NCBI RefSeq assembly: GCF_005222485.1
Contig: NZ_CP029078.1
Location: 620,001 to 684,000 of the forward strand
DNA from: Streptomyces griseoviridis
Lineage (GTDB): Bacteria > Actinomycetota > Actinomycetes > Streptomycetales > Streptomycetaceae
Direction of reading: 5' to 3'
Length of the DNA stretch: 64,000 nucleotides
The notes beneath the pieces were generated by a model. That model saw only the letters and a list, made by a program, of their open reading frames with translations, was not told the origin of the DNA and did no database searches. Below are positions 17,784-26,424 of the stretch, piece by piece. The stretch's first letter is position 1; every line of letters begins with the position of its first letter. A program made the translations under genes and the position numbers.

Positions 17784-18829
17784 CGCGGATCCCCTTCGAG
17801 TACGGCGACCAGGTTCTGCTGGAGGCAGGGGCCTGAGGTGGCGTGGGCGAGCGCCCGGTCACAGTCCCCGCGGTGGACGGCGGCGGCTGCCTCACCGACG
17901 CGGATCAGCCCGGCGGCCATCATCGGGTTGGCGGCGAGCGCGCCGCCCGACGGGTTGACCCGGACGTCGTCGCCGAGCCGCAGCGCTCTGCGCAGGACGA
18001 CCTCCTGGGAGGTGAACGGGGCGTGCAGCTCGGCGAGTTCGACGGGCCGTTCGAAGGCGCCCGTGCGCTGGGCGGCGAGCCGCGTCGACGGTGAGTCGGT
18101 GAGGTCGCGGACGCCGAGGGAGTGCGCCTCGATGCGGTGGTCGATGCCCCTGATCCAGGCGGGCCGCGCGCACAGCTGCCGGGCCCGGTCGCCTGCCGCG
18201 AGGACGACGGCGGCGGCGCCGTCGCCGATCGGCGGGCAGTCGCCGGTGCGCAGCGGACGGACCAGGTAGTCGCCGTGCGGGACCGAACCCCGCAATTGAG
18301 CATGGGAGTTGGTCTCGGCGTCGGCGCGGCTGCGGGCGGCGACGGCGGCGAGGGCGGGTTCGTCGGTGTGGCCGGCGTCGATGAGGGCCTGCGCCTGGAG
18401 GGCGGCGAGCGTCACCGAGTCGGGCCAGAGCGGGGCCACGTAGTAGGGGTCGAGCTGGCGGGTGAGGACGTCGCGCAGCGAGCCGGGGGACGACTTGCCG
18501 TAGGCGTAGACGAGGGCGGTGTCGGCCTCCCCGGTGAGGAGTTTGGTCCACGCCTCGTACAGGGCCCAGGCGCCGTCCATCTCGACGTGCGACTCGGACA
18601 GCGGCGGCCAGGCGCCGACGCCGTCGAGGGCGAGGGTGAAGGAGAAGGCGCGGCCGGCCAGGTAGTCGCTGGAGCCCGAGCAGGTGAAGCCGATGTCGGC
18701 GCTCTTCAGGCCGGTGCGGTCGAGGACCTGGTGCAGCACCGGCATGAGCAGTTCGACCTCGGACAGTTCGTCGCTGGTGCGCCGGTGGTCGGTCTGGGCG
18801 AACGCGACGACCGCGATCTCACGCGTCAC
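17780..18829 (-). CDS. Second thiolase-fold lipid-transfer protein
   Basis: A 349-residue thiolase-superfamily protein: VTREIAVVAFAQTDHRR at the N-terminus, FTCSGSSDYLAGRAFSF, GDCPPIGDGAAAVVLAAGDRA, and NPSGGALAANPMMAAGLIRVGEAA near the C-terminus. The final loop reads HATSGPCLQQN in place of the thiolase CxGGG. The GTG start overlaps the stop of the DUF35 gene by 4 bp (18826-18829) and its own stop overlaps the next start, indicating translational coupling. It probably forms a hetero-oligomer with the neighbouring thiolase and/or the DUF35 protein, as known for Ltp-ChsH2 complexes. Confidence 0.82.
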   Translation of the reverse strand: MTREIAVVAFAQTDHRRTSDELSEVELLMPVLHQVLDRTGLKSADIGFTCSGSSDYLAGRAFSFTLALDGVGAWPPLSESHVEMDGAWALYEAWTKLLTGEADTALVYAYGKSSPGSLRDVLTRQLDPYYVAPLWPDSVTLAALQAQALIDAGHTDEPALAAVAARSRADAETNSHAQLRGSVPHGDYLVRPLRTGDCPPIGDGAAAVVLAAGDRARQLCARPAWIRGIDHRIEAHSLGVRDLTDSPSTRLAAQRTGAFERPVELAELHAPFTSQEVVLRRALRLGDDVRVNPSGGALAANPMMAAGLIRVGEAAAAVHRGDCDRALAHATSGPCLQQNLVAVLEGDPR

Positions 18830-19767
18830 AGCAGCTCCTTGTAGGTGTCGTAGTCCGCGTCGGGTTCGCCGGTGGGCCGGTAGTGCTCGGGGTAGCGGGC
18901 GCCCTCGGTCCACACCGGTTCGACCCGCAGCCCCATCCGCACCTGGTCGTAGGGGATGCCGCCGATCCGGGCGTGCAGGGCGAGGTCGGCGCCGTCGAGG
19001 GCGATGTGCGCGTAGACGTAGGGGACTTCGATGTCCAGGTTCTTCGCCTTGATGTTGACGATGCAGAAGGTGGTGACGGTGCCGCGCGGGCCGACCTCGA
19101 CCTGTTCGGCGGTGGCGACGCCGCAGGTGGGGCAGGCGCCCCGGGGCGGCACGTACACCTTGCGGCAGGACGGGCAGCGTTCGCCGACGATCCGGCGGGC
19201 GGTCAGCGCGTCGAGGTAGGCGGTCTGGGCGCGGCCCGGACTGTACGTGTAGTCGAGGCGGGCGGGGGCGACGATGCCGCGCACCGGGTCGGCGAACGCC
19301 CCCTGGCTTTCGCCGGGCCGGTCCGGTGCGCCGTCGTACGGTTCGAAGCAGGCGATGTCGGTGACGGCGCCGGTGCGTTCCGCGGCCCAGCGGACCCGGA
19401 CCCGCAGGCCGGTGCGGACGGCGTCGGGTCCTGGGACGTCGAGCGCGTGCAGGAGGGCGGTGTCGGCGCCGTCGAGCCGGACCAGGACCCAGGCGAACGG
19501 GGTGTCCAGGGGCTGTCCGCGGCGGGGATCGTGGTTCCAGGCCCAGGTGGTGACGGTGCCGGTGGCGGCGACCTCGACGAGGTCGCGGATCTCCTCCGCG
19601 GTGACGGGGTCGTACTCGGCCGGTGGCACCAGGACCCGGCCGTCGGTGGCGCGGACGCCGAGGACGACGCGTTCCCGCAGGCCGGTGAGGAAGGCGCTCT
19701 GCACGGGGCCGAGGGAGCGGGTGAACGGGAACTCCACGGTGAGGGGGGCCTTGAGGACGTGAGGCAT
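18826..19767 (-). CDS. Double OB-fold DUF35 protein with zinc ribbon
   Basis: A 313-residue protein with two DUF35-like halves. The N-terminal half (about 1-150) has an OB-fold pattern (GTVTTWAWNHDP, PFAWVLVRLDGADTALLHAL) without cysteines. The C-terminal half (about 180-290) has a rubredoxin-like zinc ribbon CPSC-x10-CPTC, then GTVTTFCIVNIKAKN and YVYAHIALDGADLALHARI. DUF35 proteins pair with thiolase-fold partners to present acyl-CoA, and here the two thiolase genes follow directly. It lies 21 bp after the crotonase gene. Confidence 0.85.
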   Translation of the reverse strand: MPHVLKAPLTVEFPFTRSLGPVQSAFLTGLRERVVLGVRATDGRVLVPPAEYDPVTAEEIRDLVEVAATGTVTTWAWNHDPRRGQPLDTPFAWVLVRLDGADTALLHALDVPGPDAVRTGLRVRVRWAAERTGAVTDIACFEPYDGAPDRPGESQGAFADPVRGIVAPARLDYTYSPGRAQTAYLDALTARRIVGERCPSCRKVYVPPRGACPTCGVATAEQVEVGPRGTVTTFCIVNIKAKNLDIEVPYVYAHIALDGADLALHARIGGIPYDQVRMGLRVEPVWTEGARYPEHYRPTGEPDADYDTYKELL

Positions 19768-19788
19768 GCCGGTCTCCTAGGGGGCGGC

Positions 19789-20748
19789 TCAGGCGCGCTT
19801 GTAGACGGGCGGCCGTTTCTCCGCGAAGGCGCGGGCGCCTTCCTTGGCGTCGGCGGTCGCGAAGATGGGCCAGCCGCGCTCCAGTTCGGCGGCGAGTCCG
19901 TCGCTCTCGGTCATCCCGGCGGTCGCGTACACCGACGCCTTGACCGCCTCCACGGCCAACGGACCGCAGGCGTTGACCAGTTCGGCGATCTCCAGGGCCT
20001 TGGCGAGCGCCTCGCCGTCCGGGACCACCTGGCCGACCAGTCCGACGGCGGCGGCCTCCCTCGCGGTGTAGGGGCGGCCGGTGAGCAGCATCTCCAGGGC
20101 GTGGGTGCGCGGGATCTGCCGTTGCAGGCGGACCGTCGAGCCGCCGATCGGGAAGAGGCCGCGCCGCACCTCGAAGAGTCCGAAGGTCGCCGACTCGGCG
20201 GCGACGCGGATGTCGGTGCCCTGGAGGATCTCCGTGCCGCCGGCCACGCAGGCGCCCTCGACGGCGGCGATCACTGGTTTGCGCGGGCGATGGTGGCGCA
20301 GCATCGCTTTCCAGTGCAGGTCGGGGTCGGCCGTCAGCCGGTCCCGGTACCGCTCGCCCTCCATGCCCCGGCCGGCGAGCGCCTTGAGGTCCATGCCCGC
20401 GCAGAACGCGCCGCCCGCGCCGGTCAGCACGATCGAGCGGATCTCCTCGTCCTCGTCCGCCGCGAGCCAGCCGTCGTACAGGCCGACGAGCATCGGCAGC
20501 GAGAGCGCGTTCTTGGCGGCGGGCCGGTTGAGCGTGAGCACGAGGGTGGCCCCTTCGCGCCGCACGGAGAGGTGCTCGGTGCCACCCGGATCCCCGCCGG
20601 GGGCCGCCCCGCCCGACGCCGAGCCGCCGGACGCCGAGCCACCAGGCTCTGTTCCGTCCGACGCCGTGGGGCCCGAGGCCGGCCCGTCCGCCTCGCCGTC
20701 TCCGCCCGCCCCCGTCAGGCCCGTTCCGCCCGCCGCGGCCCCGCTCAT
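19789..20748 (-). CDS. Enoyl-CoA hydratase/isomerase (crotonase) family protein
   Basis: A 319-residue crotonase with a 58-residue Gly/Ser/Ala-rich N-terminal extension (GGSASGGSASGGAAPGG). The core begins LSVRREGATLVLTLNRPAAKNALSLPML. Oxyanion-hole motifs are GAGGAFCAGMDLKAL and VEGACVAGGTEI; the second acidic residue sits in FEVRRGLFPIGGST. It should hydrate or isomerise an enoyl-CoA. It is the first gene of the leftward four-gene operon and is divergent from an acyl-CoA synthetase. The leader might be an over-called start, but no later start with a good ribosome site was found. Confidence 0.85.
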   Translation of the reverse strand: MSGAAAGGTGLTGAGGDGEADGPASGPTASDGTEPGGSASGGSASGGAAPGGDPGGTEHLSVRREGATLVLTLNRPAAKNALSLPMLVGLYDGWLAADEDEEIRSIVLTGAGGAFCAGMDLKALAGRGMEGERYRDRLTADPDLHWKAMLRHHRPRKPVIAAVEGACVAGGTEILQGTDIRVAAESATFGLFEVRRGLFPIGGSTVRLQRQIPRTHALEMLLTGRPYTAREAAAVGLVGQVVPDGEALAKALEIAELVNACGPLAVEAVKASVYATAGMTESDGLAAELERGWPIFATADAKEGARAFAEKRPPVYKRA

Positions 20749-20830
20749 CGCCGCACCGTCCTGGGCCGTTCCGCCGGCACCGTGCCGGCCATCGCCGTGC
20801 CACCCATCGCCGTCCTCCCGTCTTCAGAAC

Positions 20831-20844
20831 GAGAACAGGTTGCA
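20831..20844. promoter_or_regulatory. KstR-like half-conserved motif
   Basis: GAGAACAGGTTGCA matches TNNAACNNGTTNNA except for the first base. It lies between the divergent crotonase and acyl-CoA synthetase genes. Read together with the exact match at 48516 it suggests a shared repressor, but a 14-mer with four free positions is weak evidence by itself. Confidence 0.35.
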
Positions 20845-20872
20845 GGAGGCGGGTAGCCAGTACAAGAGGTTC

Positions 20873-20887
20873 CTGACAGGTAGTCAG
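20873..20887. promoter_or_regulatory. Candidate TetR-type operator CTGAC-N5-GTCAG
   Basis: CTGACAGGTAGTCAG is a perfect 5-bp-arm inverted repeat in the divergent promoter region, flanked by a wider ACAAG (20862-20866) and CTTGT (20892-20896) pair almost centred on it. The same architecture recurs at 30748-30762, upstream of the operon ending with two acyl-CoA synthetases. Confidence 0.5.
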
Positions 20888-20992
20888 ATTACTTGTGCGG
20901 AGGCACTTCACAGTTGCGCCCCCCTTTGCTCTGATGACCGGCGAACCGACGTGTGGGCTTTCCTTCGTCATGCCTTCCGGTCAGGAGGAGCG

Positions 20993-22615
20993 GTGGAGTA
21001 CAACATTGCCGACCTGTTCGAGTCGGTCGTCGACGTGGTCGAGGACCGCGAGGCACTCGTGTACATCGACCATCCCGGCACCGGCGCGGAGCGCCGGCTG
21101 ACCTACGCGGAACTGGACGCGGCGGCGAACCGCGTCGCCCACCACCTCCTCGACAGCGGTGTCCGGCCCGGCGAACACCTCGGGCTCCACCTCTACAACG
21201 GCGTCGAGTACCTCCAGACCGTGCTCGGCTGCCTGAAGGCACGGATCGTCCCGGTCAACGTCAACTACCGCTACGTCGAGGAGGAGTTGGTCTATCTCTA
21301 CCGGGACGCCGATCTGGTCGCGCTGGTCTTCGACGCGGAGTTCGGCGACCGGGTGGCGGCGGCGCTGCCCGGCACGGACGGGAAGCTGCGGCACCTGGTC
21401 CGGGTCGGGAGTCCTGAGCCGGGGGCGTCCGAGGTCTCCGCGGTGCCGTTCACCGAGGCGGTGGCCGACGCCTCGACCGGGCGCGGGTTCCCGGCCCGCT
21501 CGGGCGACGACCAGTTCATCATCTACACCGGCGGCACGACCGGCATGCCCAAGGGCGTGATGTGGCGTCAGGAAGACCTGTTCTTCGCCGGATTGGGCGG
21601 CGGGGCGCCGACCGGTGAGCCGGTGCGGAAGCCGGAGGAGATCGCCGAGCGGGTCGCCGCGGGCGGGTCGGGCATCACGTTCTTCCCCACTCCCCCGCTG
21701 ATGCACGGCACGTCCACCCTCACCGCGTTCATCGGCTTCAACTTCGGCCAACGGGTCGTGCTGCACCGCAAGTTCGTGCCGGAGGAGGTGCTGAGGACCA
21801 TCGAGAAGGAGAAGGTCACCAGCGTCTCGCTGGTCGGGGACGCGATGCTGCGCCCGCTGATCGACGCGCTCAACGGACCGCTGGCGGGCACCGACTGCTC
21901 GTCCCTGTTCAGCGTCTCCTCGTCAGGCGCGATCATGTCGGACACCGTGCGGCGGGAGTTCCAGGCCCTCGTGCCGAACGTGGCGCTCCTCAACAACTTC
22001 GGCTCCTCCGAATCCGGCTTCAACGGCACCGCGACGGCCGACTCGGGGCCCGAGCGCGGCTTCCGCATCCGCGTCAACTCCCGCACCCAGGTGGTCGATC
22101 CGGCGACCCACGAGCCGGTCGCGGTGGGCGAGGTGGGACGGGTCGCCCAGTGCGGGAACGTCCCCCTCGGCTACTACAACGACCCCCGGAAGACGGCCGA
22201 CACGTTCTTCGAGAAGGACGGGCTGCGCTGGGTGCTGCTCGGGGACATGGCCACGGTCGACGCGGACGGCGTGGTGACCGTGCTCGGCCGGGGCTCGCAG
22301 TGCATCAACACGGGCGGCGAAAAGGTGTACCCGGAGGAGGTCGAGCAGGCCCTCAAGTCCCACCCGGACGTCTACGACGCCCTGGTGGCCGGGGTGCCCG
22401 ACGCGACCTGGGGCAACCATGTGGCGGCGGTGGTGCAACTGCGCGCGGGAGCGAGCCGACCGTCCCTCGCCGACGTCCAGGGGTACTGCCGGTCCCATCT
22501 GGCCGGGTACAAGATCCCGCGCCAACTGGTGATCACCGAGTCGATCAGGCGCTCCCCCAGCGGCAAGGCGGACTACCGGTGGGCCCGGGAGGTGGCGGCG
22601 GCGGACGACGTGTGA
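20993..22615 (+). CDS. Acyl-CoA synthetase (FadD-type, ANL superfamily)
   Basis: A 540-residue ATP-dependent acyl-CoA ligase. The P-loop-like motif is IIYTGGTTGMPKGVMW (about residues 180-195). NNFGSSESGFNG and LGDMATVDADGVVTVLGRGSQCINTGGEKVYPEEVEQAL carry the adenylate-forming core and hinge; the C-terminal lysine motif is SIRRSPSGKADY. The GTG start has AGGAGG just upstream. The long open frame back to 20081 is antisense to the crotonase gene and is rejected. It probably activates the carboxylic substrate feeding the divergent thiolase/crotonase operon. Confidence 0.9.
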   Translation: MEYNIADLFESVVDVVEDREALVYIDHPGTGAERRLTYAELDAAANRVAHHLLDSGVRPGEHLGLHLYNGVEYLQTVLGCLKARIVPVNVNYRYVEEELVYLYRDADLVALVFDAEFGDRVAAALPGTDGKLRHLVRVGSPEPGASEVSAVPFTEAVADASTGRGFPARSGDDQFIIYTGGTTGMPKGVMWRQEDLFFAGLGGGAPTGEPVRKPEEIAERVAAGGSGITFFPTPPLMHGTSTLTAFIGFNFGQRVVLHRKFVPEEVLRTIEKEKVTSVSLVGDAMLRPLIDALNGPLAGTDCSSLFSVSSSGAIMSDTVRREFQALVPNVALLNNFGSSESGFNGTATADSGPERGFRIRVNSRTQVVDPATHEPVAVGEVGRVAQCGNVPLGYYNDPRKTADTFFEKDGLRWVLLGDMATVDADGVVTVLGRGSQCINTGGEKVYPEEVEQALKSHPDVYDALVAGVPDATWGNHVAAVVQLRAGASRPSLADVQGYCRSHLAGYKIPRQLVITESIRRSPSGKADYRWAREVAAADDV

Positions 22616-22717
22616 GCGGGAGGGACGCGGTGGTGCGGGGCGCGCCGTCGTCCTCGACTCACGCCTCGGCCCAGGCGTCAGCTTCGGCTCATGGTTCGGC
22701 TTCAGCCTCAGCTTGGG

Positions 22718-22747
22718 CTTCGGCTTCGGCTTCGGCTTCGGCTTCGG
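22718..22747. repeat. (CTTCGG)5 microsatellite
   Basis: Five perfect hexamers follow about 37 bp of degenerate copies (22681-22717). They lie in the 303-bp gap between the synthetase and sulfatase genes, where I find no gene. In one frame the array encodes Ser-Ala repeats, which explains a spurious open frame. Confidence 0.9.
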
Positions 22748-22918
22748 CGGGACACGTCCGTGCGGCGGGGCGCGCGGGGACGACCGGCGTACTCTTTGCG
22801 CGCGGTTGACCTGGCGATTGAACGGTGACCGGGGGCGGCCCGTACGGAGGTTGGCGGCCGGGCCACGCCAGCCGGGCCGGCCGCGCCGACACCGCGCCTC
22901 GCACGGAAGGACCTCCGG

Positions 22919-24940
22919 GTGCCGCACCTCAAGCCCCCTCACCGACTGCCGGACACCACCCCCGCCCCCGACACCGACACCGACCGCCAGGTGGAGCCCG
23001 TCCCCGCCGACACCACCGGCGGGGACGCGGACAGAGACGAGGCCAAGGCAGCGACCGCGGCGGAGAGGAAGGAGACCGAGGCGATCGAGGCGACCGGCAA
23101 GACCGGCGCGGCTGCCGAGCCCCCAGCCCCGGCTGCGGCCCCGGTCCCGGAAGCACAGGAGTCCCCCCGGACCCCACAGGCCCCTGAGCCCCCAGAGCCT
23201 ACTGCGACCACCGAGACCGCCGAGACCGCCGAGCCCACCACGCCCCTCACCCCTCCCGCCCCTCCCGCCCCTCCCGCCTCCCCGCCCGGCTGGTTCGGCT
23301 GGCGGCGCGGATATCCGCGGGCCGCGCGGTACGTGACCGTCGGCACGACCGTGCTCGCCGCCGCTCTCGTCCTCTTCGCGCTGCTCGTGCCGAACCGGCT
23401 CGACCGGCTCGACGTCCAGTCGTTCCTGCGGATCCCGGCCGAGGGCGTGCTCGTCGCGGGGCTGCTGCTCGCGCTGCCGTCGCGGGCCCGGCGGGTGACG
23501 GCGCTGGTCGCGGGCGTGCTCCTCGGGCTGCTGACCGTCGTGAAGTTCGTCGACATGGGCTTCTACTCGGTGCTGGCCCGCCCCTTCGACCTGGTCCTCG
23601 ACTGGAGCCTGCTGGGCGGGGCGACCGACTGGGTGCGGGAGTCGTTCGGGCGGACCGGCGAGATCGCCGCCGTCATCGGTGTCATCGTGCTGCTGGTCGC
23701 GGTCCTGGTGCTGACGGCCCTCGCGGTGGTGCACCTTGCCGACCTGATGGTCCGCCACCGTCCGACGGCGGCCAGGACCACGCTCGTCCTCGGCACGGCG
23801 TGGATCACCTGTGTGACCCTTGGCGTGCAGTTCACCGGGGTGCCGATCGCCGCGAAACTCGACGCGGACCTGGTCGGCAACCGTGTCCAGCAGGTGCGGG
23901 CCGGCCTCGCGGGCGGGCGGGTCTTCGACCGGCAGGCCGCCGTGGACGCCTTCGCCGACACGCCCCCCGACCAGTTGCTGACCGGGCTGCGCGGCAAGGA
24001 CGTGCTGTTCACGTTCATCGAGAGCTACGGCCGCACCGCGATCGACGACCCGGCGATGGCGTCGGACGTCGACGCGGTCCTGAAGCAGGGCACCAGCGAC
24101 CTCGACGCGGCCGGGTTCGCCTCGCGCAGCGCCTGGCTGCGGTCGCCGGTGACGGGGGCCGGGAGCTGGCTGGCGCACTCCACGTTCCTGTCCGGCCTCT
24201 GGATCAAGAACCAGCAGCGCTACCGCAGCCTCACCACCAGCGACCGCGCGACGCTCACCAGCTACTTCCAGAAGACCGGCGCGTGGCGCACGGTCGGCAT
24301 CGTGCCCGGGGTGCGGCGGGCGTGGCCCGAGGGCAAGTACTTCGGGCTCGACCACATCTACGACTCGGAGCACCTCGGCTACCAGGGGCCGTATTTCAGC
24401 TGGACGCCGGTGCCCGACCAGTTCAGCCTGGAGGCGTTCGAGCGCCTCGAACACGGCACGAAGGACCGGGACCCGATCATGGCGGAGATCATCCTGGCCT
24501 CCAGCCACAACCCCTGGGCACCCGTCGCCCACATGATCGACTGGGACGATCTGGGCGACGGCTCGGTCTTCGAGCGGATCAAGAAGGAGGGCAAGGACCC
24601 GAAGGAGGTCTGGAAGGACCCGGAGAGCGTGCGGACCGAGTACAAGAACGCGATCGAGTACTCCCTGCACAGCCTCGTCGAGTGGGTCGAGCGCTACGGC
24701 GACGACAGGACGGTCCTGGTCTTCCTCGGCGACCACCAGCCGGTCCCGACCGTCACCGCCGGCAGCACCAGCAGGGACGTCCCGATCACCGTCGTCGCCC
24801 ACGACCCGAAGGTTCTCGACAGGATCGCCGACTGGGGCTGGGCGGACGGTCTGAAGCCCGCGGACGACGGCCCGCAGTGGGGCATGGACACGTTCCGGGA
24901 CCGCTTCATGACGGCGTTCGGGAGCAGCGCAGGAGACTGA
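22919..24940 (+). CDS. Membrane-anchored sulfatase/phosphatase-superfamily protein
   Basis: A 673-residue predicted membrane enzyme of the alkaline-phosphatase/sulfatase fold. A long acidic, Pro/Ala/Thr-rich cytoplasmic N-terminus (about 1-130) precedes about five hydrophobic segments: YVTVGTTVLAAALVLFALLV, VLVAGLLLALP, VTALVAGVLLGLLTVV, IAAVIGVIVLLVAVLVLTAL and TTLVLGTAWITC. The extracytoplasmic catalytic part has DVLFTFIESYGRTA (Ser/Thr nucleophile region), ILASSHNPWAP and VFLGDHQPVP. It resembles LtaS/MdoB-like hydrolases, but the substrate is not evident. The GTG has GGAAGG upstream. Its role among acyl-CoA genes is unclear. Confidence 0.78.
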   Translation: MPHLKPPHRLPDTTPAPDTDTDRQVEPVPADTTGGDADRDEAKAATAAERKETEAIEATGKTGAAAEPPAPAAAPVPEAQESPRTPQAPEPPEPTATTETAETAEPTTPLTPPAPPAPPASPPGWFGWRRGYPRAARYVTVGTTVLAAALVLFALLVPNRLDRLDVQSFLRIPAEGVLVAGLLLALPSRARRVTALVAGVLLGLLTVVKFVDMGFYSVLARPFDLVLDWSLLGGATDWVRESFGRTGEIAAVIGVIVLLVAVLVLTALAVVHLADLMVRHRPTAARTTLVLGTAWITCVTLGVQFTGVPIAAKLDADLVGNRVQQVRAGLAGGRVFDRQAAVDAFADTPPDQLLTGLRGKDVLFTFIESYGRTAIDDPAMASDVDAVLKQGTSDLDAAGFASRSAWLRSPVTGAGSWLAHSTFLSGLWIKNQQRYRSLTTSDRATLTSYFQKTGAWRTVGIVPGVRRAWPEGKYFGLDHIYDSEHLGYQGPYFSWTPVPDQFSLEAFERLEHGTKDRDPIMAEIILASSHNPWAPVAHMIDWDDLGDGSVFERIKKEGKDPKEVWKDPESVRTEYKNAIEYSLHSLVEWVERYGDDRTVLVFLGDHQPVPTVTAGSTSRDVPITVVAHDPKVLDRIADWGWADGLKPADDGPQWGMDTFRDRFMTAFGSSAGD

Positions 24941-24961
24941 TCCGGAACTCTCCCGGCATCG

Positions 24962-24997
24962 AGGGGTGCGTGTCGAAAAAAGTCGGCGCGCACCCCT
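24962..24997 (+). terminator. Intrinsic terminator after the sulfatase gene
   Basis: AGGGGTGCG (24962-24970) pairs exactly with CGCACCCCT (24989-24997) around an 18-base loop that contains an A6 run. It starts 22 bp after the stop codon. Confidence 0.75.
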
Positions 24998-25039
24998 TGC
25001 CTGTGCCCTGGCCGCCTGAATTACTGATCCAGTACAGAT

Positions 25040-25057
25040 CGACCGAATGATCGGTCG
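25040..25057. promoter_or_regulatory. Palindromic operator upstream of paaK
   Basis: CGACCGAATGATCGGTCG has perfect 7-bp arms (CGACCGA/TCGGTCG) and a 4-bp centre. It lies 36 bp upstream of the phenylacetate-CoA ligase start. The ACCG...CGGT core resembles operators of TetR-type PaaR repressors of phenylacetate genes; identification of the regulator is inference. Confidence 0.6.
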
Positions 25058-25092
25058 CCCGTATTGGCACGGTTGGTGAGGGAGAAGTCCCG

Positions 25093-26418
25093 ATGGCGGA
25101 CGCGACGGAGCTGCTGGACTCGGGGGAACGACTCGACGAGGAGGCGCTGCGGGCCCTCCAGCTGGAGCGGCTGCGCGCCTCACTGCGCCACGCCTACGAG
25201 CACGTTCCCTTCTACCGGGAGTCCTTCGACAGGGCCGGGACGCACCCCGACGACTGCCGTTCGCTCGCCGACCTCGCGCGCTTCCCCTTCACCGTCAAGG
25301 CGGACCTGCGCGCGCACTATCCGTACGGCATGTTCGCGGTCCCGCAGGACAGGATCCGCCGTCTGCACGCCTCCAGCGGCACCACCGGGCGCCCGACGGT
25401 CGTCGGTTACACCGACAACGACCTCTCGCTCTGGTCGGACATGGTGGCCCGCTCGCTGCGCGCGGCGGGGGCGCGGCCCGGCGACAAGGTCCATGTGGCG
25501 TACGGCTACGGCCTGTTCACCGGCGGCCTCGGCGCGCACTACGGCGCGGAGCGGCTCGGCTGTACGGTCATCCCCGCGTCCGGCGGGATGACGGCCCGTC
25601 AGGTCCAGCTGATCCGGGACCTGGAGCCGCGAATCATCATGGTGACGCCGTCGTACATGCTGACGATCCTCGACGAGTTCGAGCGGCAGGGCGTCGACCC
25701 GCGCTCGACCTCGCTGCGGGTGGGCGTGTTCGGGGCGGAGCCGTGGACGGAGCGGATGCGGCGGGAGATCGAGGAGCGGTTCGCGATCGACGCGGTCGAC
25801 ATCTACGGGCTGTCCGAGGTGATCGGGCCGGGCGTGGCGCAGGAGTGCGTGGAGACCAAGGACGGGCTGCACATCTGGGAGGACCACTTCTACCCGGAGG
25901 TCGTCGACCCGATCACCGGCGAGGTGCTGCCCGACGGCGAGGAGGGCGAGCTGGTGTTCACCTCGCTGACCAAGGAGGCGATGCCGATCGTCCGCTACCG
26001 GACGCGCGATCTGACGCGGCTGCTGCCGGGGACGGCCCGGGTGTTCCGGCGCATGGAGAAGGTCACGGGGCGCAGCGACGATTTGCTGATCGTGCGCGGG
26101 GTGAACCTGTTCCCCACCCAGATCGAGGAGATCGTCCTGCGGACGCCGGGCGTCGCGCCGCACTTCCAGCTCAGGCTCACCCGGGAGGGCCGCCTGGACG
26201 CGCTCACGGTCCGGGCGGAGGCCCGCCAGGACGCGGACCCCGGGACCCGGGAGGCGGCGGCCCGCTCGATCGCGGCGGCCGTCAAGGACGGCGTGGGGGT
26301 CACGGTCACGGTGGAGATCGTCGAACCGGAGTCCCTGGAGCGGTCGGTGGGCAAACTCCGCCGGGTGGTGGACCTGCGGGAGAAGGAGGGGCGGCCGGGG
26401 CGGGGCCCGTCGGCCTGA
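25093..26418 (+). CDS. paaK: Phenylacetate--CoA ligase
   Basis: A 441-residue adenylate-forming enzyme that converts phenylacetate, ATP and CoA to phenylacetyl-CoA. The hallmark opening is ALRHAYEHVPFYRESFD. The P-loop motif is LHASSGTTGRPTVVGYT (about residues 92-108); then YGYGLFTGGLGAHYGAERLG, GAEPWTERMRREIEERF, DIYGLSEVIGPGVA, EDHFYPEVVDP and GRSDDLLIVRGVNLFPTQIEE. It has the PaaK length and all of its motifs. GGGAGAAG precedes the ATG. No other paa genes lie in the window, so it may act on a related aryl acid made by the surrounding pathway. Confidence 0.93.
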   Translation: MADATELLDSGERLDEEALRALQLERLRASLRHAYEHVPFYRESFDRAGTHPDDCRSLADLARFPFTVKADLRAHYPYGMFAVPQDRIRRLHASSGTTGRPTVVGYTDNDLSLWSDMVARSLRAAGARPGDKVHVAYGYGLFTGGLGAHYGAERLGCTVIPASGGMTARQVQLIRDLEPRIIMVTPSYMLTILDEFERQGVDPRSTSLRVGVFGAEPWTERMRREIEERFAIDAVDIYGLSEVIGPGVAQECVETKDGLHIWEDHFYPEVVDPITGEVLPDGEEGELVFTSLTKEAMPIVRYRTRDLTRLLPGTARVFRRMEKVTGRSDDLLIVRGVNLFPTQIEEIVLRTPGVAPHFQLRLTREGRLDALTVRAEARQDADPGTREAAARSIAAAVKDGVGVTVTVEIVEPESLERSVGKLRRVVDLREKEGRPGRGPSA

Positions 26419-26424
26419 CGAGTC

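Noticed and set aside
17780..20971. A 1063-codon minus-strand frame spanning three genes
   Set aside because: Only its last 349 codons (from 18829) make sense as a thiolase; the rest is antisense or out of frame with the DUF35 and crotonase genes.
21923..25183. A 1086-codon minus-strand frame
   Set aside because: It is antisense to the synthetase, sulfatase and paaK genes and is Arg/Pro/Gly-rich, a typical high-GC shadow.
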